A stretch of 5,451 nucleotides of DNA, taken from the NCBI GenBank assembly GCA_003539915.1, contig DPNX01000010.1:512-5962 (forward strand), given 5' to 3'. Under the pieces are notes generated by a model, which saw nothing but the letters and a program-made list of their open reading frames with translations, was not told where the DNA came from and ran no database searches. Made by a program: the position numbers and the translations under genes. Shown here in pieces: positions 1 to 3,465 of this stretch (the stretch's first letter is position 1; every line of letters starts with the position of its first letter). Origin of the DNA: Patescibacteria group bacterium (GTDB lineage Bacteria > Patescibacteriota > Minisyncoccia > UBA6257 > UBA11618).

Positions 1-61
1 ACTCGCTCAAAATCCGGTTGGTAATTTAGAATTTAGCCTCAAAGAGGGAAACCTGCGTTGA
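1..61 (+). CDS. Possible 3' end of a plus-strand gene, perhaps frameshifted on to 123
   Basis: From base 2 a plus-strand frame is open to a TGA at 59-61 and reads LAQNPVGNLEFSLKEGNLR. The -1 frame is open from 37 to a TAA at 121-123 and ends PPEKDVIGVLDLALKAMSF. The two frames encode look-alike segments: VGNLEFSLK (17-43) and IGVLDLALK (82-108). Their spacing is 65 bases, one short of 22 codons, as expected if both belonged to one repeated protein that has lost a base or is read by -1 slippage. The switch point holds GGGAAAC at 46-52, phased G GGA AAC. I do not recognise the protein. Too little is visible to exclude chance, since open stretches of 20-28 codons are common, and a minus-strand RNA gene may occupy the same DNA. 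The gene would converge on the minus-strand gene at 228-914. Confidence 0.3.
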   Translation, partial: LAQNPVGNLEFSLKEGNLR

Positions 62-70
62 GCCCTCCGG

Positions 71-142
71 AAAAAGATGTGATTGGTGTTTTAGATTTAG
101 CCTTGAAGGCAATGTCTTTTTAACCCATCACATCAATATTCA
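71..142 (-). ncRNA. Candidate small RNA of about 70 nt
   Basis: Read on the minus strand, a transcript starting near 142 from the promoter at 149-177 would contain GATGTGAT (134-127) and its exact complement ATCACATC (83-76), followed at once by five U residues (75-71). With one bulged A the stem extends by two G-C pairs. The roughly 43-nt apical region holds a small inner hairpin, GCCT-TCA-AGGC (110-100). A closed stem followed by a U-tract fits a short RNA with its own terminator, and the U-tract exists only on the minus strand. No start codon on this strand opens a useful frame here: ATGs around 127-133 hit stops within one or two codons. I recognise no known RNA family. The plus-strand reading at 1-123 is the competing explanation. 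Confidence 0.25.
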
Positions 143-148
143 ATGCTT

Positions 149-177
149 ATTATGCTGTGATAGTAAGATTTTGTCAA
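149..177 (-). promoter_or_regulatory. Sigma70-type promoter, TTGACA-17-CATAAT
   Basis: On the minus strand TTGACA (177-172) is a perfect -35 box. A spacer of exactly 17 bases (171-155) leads to CATAAT (154-149), a 5/6 match to the -10 consensus. The predicted start is near 142-143. It lies just downstream of the terminator at 179-206, where a new leftward unit would be expected. No protein-coding start follows within the window, so the product would be an RNA gene, a long leader, or antisense to the possible plus-strand gene. The sequence match is strong; activity is inferred. Confidence 0.45.
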
Positions 178-178
178 T

Positions 179-206
179 AAAAAACCCCCGCTATAGCAGG
201 GATTTT
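179..206 (-). terminator. Intrinsic terminator of the MscS-like gene
   Basis: On the minus strand the RNA AAAAUCCCUGC-UAUA-GCGGGGGUUUU forms an 11-bp stem (206-196 with 191-181) and a 4-nt loop. The U run totals six (184-179), partly inside the stem. Two positions are G-U pairs on the minus strand but C-A mismatches on the plus strand, so the hairpin is built to work leftward. It begins 22 bases after the TAA at 228-230. A convergent plus-strand transcript could use it only weakly. Confidence 0.87.
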
Positions 207-227
207 CCGTCAATGTAAGATAACAGC

Positions 228-914
228 TTAGCTGCGACTCTCCCACTCAGATCTCATATCTTTGAGGATTCGAGCGGCCTCACCTTTTCCACCTAAGCCG
301 AAGGCCAAGCCTCCTGCTAAAGCGAACATGATAACAATACCCGTAACGACGGTATTAATTATGTCAGTCGCAACGCCTAACTGCGAGACAGCAGCTAGTA
401 AACCGAAAATCATTATTGACCACCAGGTCAAGCTTCCTAGGAATTTAGCTGCATGTAATCGAGTTGATAGGACAGAAGCAGCGACTAGTTTTTTCAAGAA
501 TCCAGCAATGACAACTGTTGCCAAAGCGATCAAGAAAGCCACTATCACTTGTGGGATGTATAGTAATACCGTACCCAAGAAAACCGATAGAGCAGTAAAG
601 CCAAGAATGTCAGCAGCAGCAAGCACGAAGACGATAACCATGAACCAATAGACTGCTTTTCCTAGAAAAGCACCGGTATTAAGTTCAAGATTAGCTCTGT
701 GCAGATAAGTCTCTACTCCTAACTTTCTCAACAAACTATCGATCTTTAGATAACGAGCTATTCCTTCCACTATCTTATCAAGACCAGCAGCTACAATAAG
801 GCCGATTATCAATACAACAATCGCACCAATTAAATCGGGTAGAACTCCAAGTGTTTGCAACCACAAATTCTGAAGTGACTGATTCACTACGTCCAACCAT
901 TGTTGAGCGGTCAT
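228..914 (-). CDS. Small membrane protein, MscS-like conserved TM-helix family
   Basis: This 228-residue protein is almost entirely membrane helices, at about 24-47, 84-105, 113-138, 157-177 and 184-207. The motif around helix 1 (LPDLIGAIVVLIIGLIVA) recurs in diverged form at 119-138 (IPQVIVAFLIALATVVIAG). This is the internal repeat typical of the 'conserved TM helix' proteins related to small-conductance mechanosensitive channels. The last helix ends AFALAGGLAFGLGG-like (about 196-209), a Gly/Ala-rich segment resembling the MscS pore helix, then a short charged tail (GEAARILKDMRSEWES). The cytoplasmic beta domain and vestibule of true MscS are absent, so channel gating by tension is not shown. 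A role in ion flux or osmotic response is inferred from the family. The ATG at 912-914 opens on an amphipathic leader before helix 1; no Shine-Dalgarno site is visible upstream. It has its own terminator at 179-206. Confidence 0.9.
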   Translation of the reverse strand: MTAQQWLDVVNQSLQNLWLQTLGVLPDLIGAIVVLIIGLIVAAGLDKIVEGIARYLKIDSLLRKLGVETYLHRANLELNTGAFLGKAVYWFMVIVFVLAAADILGFTALSVFLGTVLLYIPQVIVAFLIALATVVIAGFLKKLVAASVLSTRLHAAKFLGSLTWWSIMIFGLLAAVSQLGVATDIINTVVTGIVIMFALAGGLAFGLGGKGEAARILKDMRSEWESRS

Positions 915-959
915 AGGCGTTTAACAAATGTTTTTGTTTTTCGACTGTTTACAATATAA

Positions 960-968
960 ATTTTACCA
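960..968 (-). promoter_or_regulatory. Possible extended -10 promoter for the MscS-like gene
   Basis: On the minus strand TGG-TAAAAT (968-960) fits an extended -10 element (TGn plus a 5/6 hexamer). No good -35 box lies 16-18 bases upstream, which extended -10 promoters can tolerate. The start would fall near 953, giving a leader of about 39 nt before the ATG at 914. An alternative hexamer, TATATT (958-953), lies just downstream. The AT-rich gap makes chance matches likely. Confidence 0.33.
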
Positions 969-983
969 TATGCGATTTGGTAA
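963..983 (+). repeat. Imperfect 21-bp palindrome over the promoter, possible operator
   Basis: TTACCA-T-AT-GCG-AT-T-TGGTAA is a dyad centred on base 973, with eight of nine flanking pairs matched up to the central GCG. It overlaps the proposed extended -10 element at 960-968. It could be bound by a dimeric regulator of the gene at 228-914. As an RNA hairpin it lacks a following U-tract on either strand, so it is unlikely to be a terminator. Confidence 0.35.
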
Positions 984-987
984 CTTG

Positions 988-996
988 TGTGGATAA
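988..996 (-). promoter_or_regulatory. DnaA-box-like 9-mer TTATCCACA
   Basis: The minus strand carries an exact TTATCCACA, the high-affinity DnaA box sequence known from E. coli, in the intergenic gap. Only one copy was found nearby and there is no DnaA gene or box cluster, so this is not evidence of an origin. It may be a titration or regulatory site, or chance. Confidence 0.2.
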
Positions 997-1020
997 CAAA
1001 GGGAGTTGGAATTTGCTGAT

Positions 1021-3378
1021 TTAACCCTCTGAAGAAAGAAGTTCCTCGATTGGGGGTTGTAGAACATCCTCAACTATACCGCTCAAAGCTCTCTTACCAG
1101 TTCTAAGATTTAAAATTATTTTTTTAACCTCCTCATTATTAGGATTGGTCTCTATAATCATCTCAAATTGCTCTAGAGCCTTCTGAGGATCTTTTTGGCG
1201 ATCATAGATCAAACCAAGGAAATAACGGGCGTTAGCGTAGCCAGGAGCTAGCTTAACAACCTCTTCAAACTCTTCACGAGCCGAGGTAAAGCGTCCGGAC
1301 TCATAATGAAGGAGTCCTAGCTGGAAAAATACCCCTACATTATTAGGCGCTATTTGCTTAATTCTCTCCGCTTTATTGATAGCTGTTTTAATTTTTCCTT
1401 GCTGATCATAGATTTGAACTAGCAAAAAGTGAGCTGGTGCATAATCATTTTTGAGCTTGATAGCCTTCTCTAAACTGGTAATAGCATTGGTATAAGCCTT
1501 ATTAACAACTCCTCTACCTTGTTTCTCTGAACGCAGACGCCGAGCTAATAAGGTGTAAGCTCTACCCATATTAAAATGAATAACCGGATTAGCTGGCTCT
1601 AACTCGGTAGCTTTTTTATAAGCTTCCAGGGCGTGAATCTCTGATCCAGGAACTAAAGGAATAATATTCTCATAAACACTGCCTAGATTAATCCAGTTAT
1701 CACCATTCAGCTGATTAACTTCGGTGGCTCTCTTGGCAGCCGCAATAGCAGAACTGATGTCGGTGGCAAATCTTTTCTGTAATTCAGCTGGTGAGAGATC
1801 TTGCTTCAGCAACGAATTAATCTTGATTAGATAGACAGTGGAGATAGTGCGAAGATAAGTCTCGTTACGAGAGTCCAAATCACTAGCTCTCTGAATCAAA
1901 GGCAAGCCTTTATCAACTCCTAGCTTCTCAACCTGGTCCTTGCCTTGTTTGAAATAGATAGCGGCTACATAATGCTGACCCAGAAGATATGAGGTACTAG
2001 CAACAAAAACAATAACGATCATTAATCCAAGTGATAAGAAGAAGGTCTTCTGAGGAGCATCAACCAAAGAGAAGGTTTTATAATCCTTGTCTTGAGCCGT
2101 GATGATAAATAGCAAGGCAGCTAAAGCAAAGAGTAAGAAGAAGATAGAGAAGTTTTGTTGATAGAAGAAGAAAGTTAATGTCAGATAAAGCAGAGCTGTA
2201 AGAATAGCCCAAAAAACAGCCTCCTGTTTTTTGCTAATGCTTTTCATGGCTTTAAATCCATGAAGAATCAAAAGTAATAGGAAGGTGGCGAAGAGGATCA
2301 TCCCTAACACTCCCCAATTGACCATGTAAGTTAAGAAAACGTTGGCTCCCTGAGTAAATCGTGTACCCCAGAAAGGCGTAGCATTTAAAACAGGATCGCG
2401 ATAAAGAGCGTACTGATAAGGATAGGTGGCTGGACCAACTCCCAAAAGCACATTCTTGACGTCATCTCTCATGACTTGCTGACCAATATCCCAACTAGCT
2501 TGTAAGCTAGGCATGGCCTCAGGAAGTAGATTAAAAGTTGGTAATGGTAAGCCTAAGAAATTTAATTTAGCAAGAATTAAAACCGTAGAGATGGCGATAA
2601 TAACCAAGATGATGTGTTTATCATTTTTAATCTTCTTACGTAACTTAAGGGTTGTTAAGATCAAGCCGGCTAGTATGAACCCTGCAAAAACCGCCCAGTA
2701 GCCAATAAGGAAGGTGGCTATAAATAGAGCGATAGCAAAGATAGTTAAAATCAGAGCCGCCTTCTTACTAAACTGATCTTTATCTAAGTACAGTAAAGTT
2801 AAGAGAGTAACAAAGACAGCGCCTAAATAGATACTTAAAGCATTAGTGGTACCAATAGGATTAAAGACCAAGCTATGAGTAAAACTCCATGGTAATAACC
2901 AAATACCGAAGAACTGTAGGATGCTATAGATAAGAAGCATTAAAGAAGATATGAAGATAAGGCTCAATAGATAGCGAGCATCCCCCTCTTTACGAAACAA
3001 AGTACTAAGCAAAAAGAAGAAGACTCCAAAAACTAGAACGTTAACAAAGATATCAACCTCGCTACCATTAGCACCAAAAAAACCGTTATTGCTAGCTCCA
3101 GAAAAAATCGCGCTGATAAGAGAGAAAGCTACTAAACCTAAAGCAACAAAGTAAGCTACGTTTTTTCTATAAACCAATCTCCCCTTGGCCACACCGCCTA
3201 TCAACCAAGCAATAAAAGCTAATAATACTAAACCACCTAAAAAGACCTGTTTATCAAGAGATACAGGTAAGTGAGTTAAGGGTAAAAAAAATAAGGGGGT
3301 AAAGAAAAAGGCTATACCAACTAACCAACGAGATATCCTTTCCCAAATATTAAATTCAGACAAGATTTTGGTAGACAT
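1021..3378 (-). CDS. O-antigen ligase/polymerase-like membrane protein with C-terminal TPRs
   Basis: The 785 residues split into a membrane half and a soluble half. About 13 hydrophobic helices lie between residues 17 and 466. A large loop at about 272-344 contains the LLGVGPATYPY segment (311-321), typical of the Wzy_C/WaaL family. The family motif H-[NSQ]-X9-G-X-X-G appears at 345-359 as A-N-X9-GVLG, so the usual His is Ala; Arg304, Arg327 and Arg340 are in the loop. Residues about 490-757 form TPR units, the clearest at 646-679, 680-713 and 714-747. Family members move or polymerise lipid-linked glycans outside the membrane, as O-antigen ligases, polymerases or protein O-oligosaccharyltransferases. 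Which of these applies here cannot be read from sequence. The TPR part probably binds partners or substrate. The ATG at 3376-3378 gives the natural N-terminus before helix 1; no Shine-Dalgarno site precedes it, and the promoter lies only 10 bases upstream. Confidence 0.9.
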   Translation of the reverse strand: MSTKILSEFNIWERISRWLVGIAFFFTPLFFLPLTHLPVSLDKQVFLGGLVLLAFIAWLIGGVAKGRLVYRKNVAYFVALGLVAFSLISAIFSGASNNGFFGANGSEVDIFVNVLVFGVFFFLLSTLFRKEGDARYLLSLIFISSLMLLIYSILQFFGIWLLPWSFTHSLVFNPIGTTNALSIYLGAVFVTLLTLLYLDKDQFSKKAALILTIFAIALFIATFLIGYWAVFAGFILAGLILTTLKLRKKIKNDKHIILVIIAISTVLILAKLNFLGLPLPTFNLLPEAMPSLQASWDIGQQVMRDDVKNVLLGVGPATYPYQYALYRDPVLNATPFWGTRFTQGANVFLTYMVNWGVLGMILFATFLLLLILHGFKAMKSISKKQEAVFWAILTALLYLTLTFFFYQQNFSIFFLLFALAALLFIITAQDKDYKTFSLVDAPQKTFFLSLGLMIVIVFVASTSYLLGQHYVAAIYFKQGKDQVEKLGVDKGLPLIQRASDLDSRNETYLRTISTVYLIKINSLLKQDLSPAELQKRFATDISSAIAAAKRATEVNQLNGDNWINLGSVYENIIPLVPGSEIHALEAYKKATELEPANPVIHFNMGRAYTLLARRLRSEKQGRGVVNKAYTNAITSLEKAIKLKNDYAPAHFLLVQIYDQQGKIKTAINKAERIKQIAPNNVGVFFQLGLLHYESGRFTSAREEFEEVVKLAPGYANARYFLGLIYDRQKDPQKALEQFEMIIETNPNNEEVKKIILNLRTGKRALSGIVEDVLQPPIEELLSSEG

Positions 3379-3388
3379 GTATTAATAT

Positions 3389-3417
3389 ATTATAAATTGT
3401 TCTTAACTTGTCATCAA
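3389..3417 (-). promoter_or_regulatory. Promoter of the Wzy/TPR gene, TTGATG-17-TATAAT, leaderless
   Basis: On the minus strand TTGATG (3417-3412), a 17-base spacer (3411-3395) and a perfect TATAAT (3394-3389) form a near-consensus promoter. Only 10 bases separate the -10 box from the ATG at 3378. Transcription should therefore start within a few bases of the start codon, giving a leaderless or near-leaderless mRNA. This fits the lack of a ribosome binding site. It also separates this gene from the upstream repeat-protein gene. Confidence 0.6.
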
Positions 3418-3435
3418 GCAACATTGATATTGCTT
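3416..3435 (-). other. Hairpin between the repeat-protein gene and the Wzy/TPR promoter
   Basis: In minus-strand RNA, AAGCAAUA (3435-3428) pairs with UGUUGCUU (3423-3416) around a UCAA loop, an 8-bp stem with one G-U pair. That pair is a C-A mismatch on the plus strand, hinting that the minus strand is the functional one. No U-tract follows. It may therefore be a weak or factor-assisted transcript end for the gene upstream, a 3'-end stabiliser, or a DNA site, since it touches the -35 box at 3412-3417. Confidence 0.3.
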
Positions 3436-3465
3436 TTCAAAATTAATCTTCTAATATAGAAAAAA

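Noticed and set aside
59..61. UGA read as glycine (recoded code of some CPR lineages)
   Set aside because: Reading through this TGA soon meets TGA and TAG codons, and the three main genes contain no in-frame TGA.
1..142. Known riboswitch, tmRNA, RNase P or tRNA on either strand
   Set aside because: I looked for conserved cores (CCA-ended cloverleaf, RNase P GAGGAAAGUC-type core, tmRNA start) and found none.
262..651. Plus-strand open frame of 129 codons
   Set aside because: It is antisense to the MscS-like membrane gene. Its product is low-complexity Lys/Thr/Ala-rich with no domain, and it has no ribosome site.
988..996. Replication origin at the DnaA-box-like 9-mer
   Set aside because: There is a single box only, with no cluster and no dnaA or dnaN neighbour; it is kept only as a weak site.
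984..1000. lac-operator-like string TGTGTGGATAACAA
   Set aside because: The resemblance covers only part of one half-site, and no lac-type genes are nearby.
2513..2701. Plus-strand open frame of 62 codons
   Set aside because: It lies entirely opposite the membrane region of the Wzy/TPR gene and has no supporting signals.
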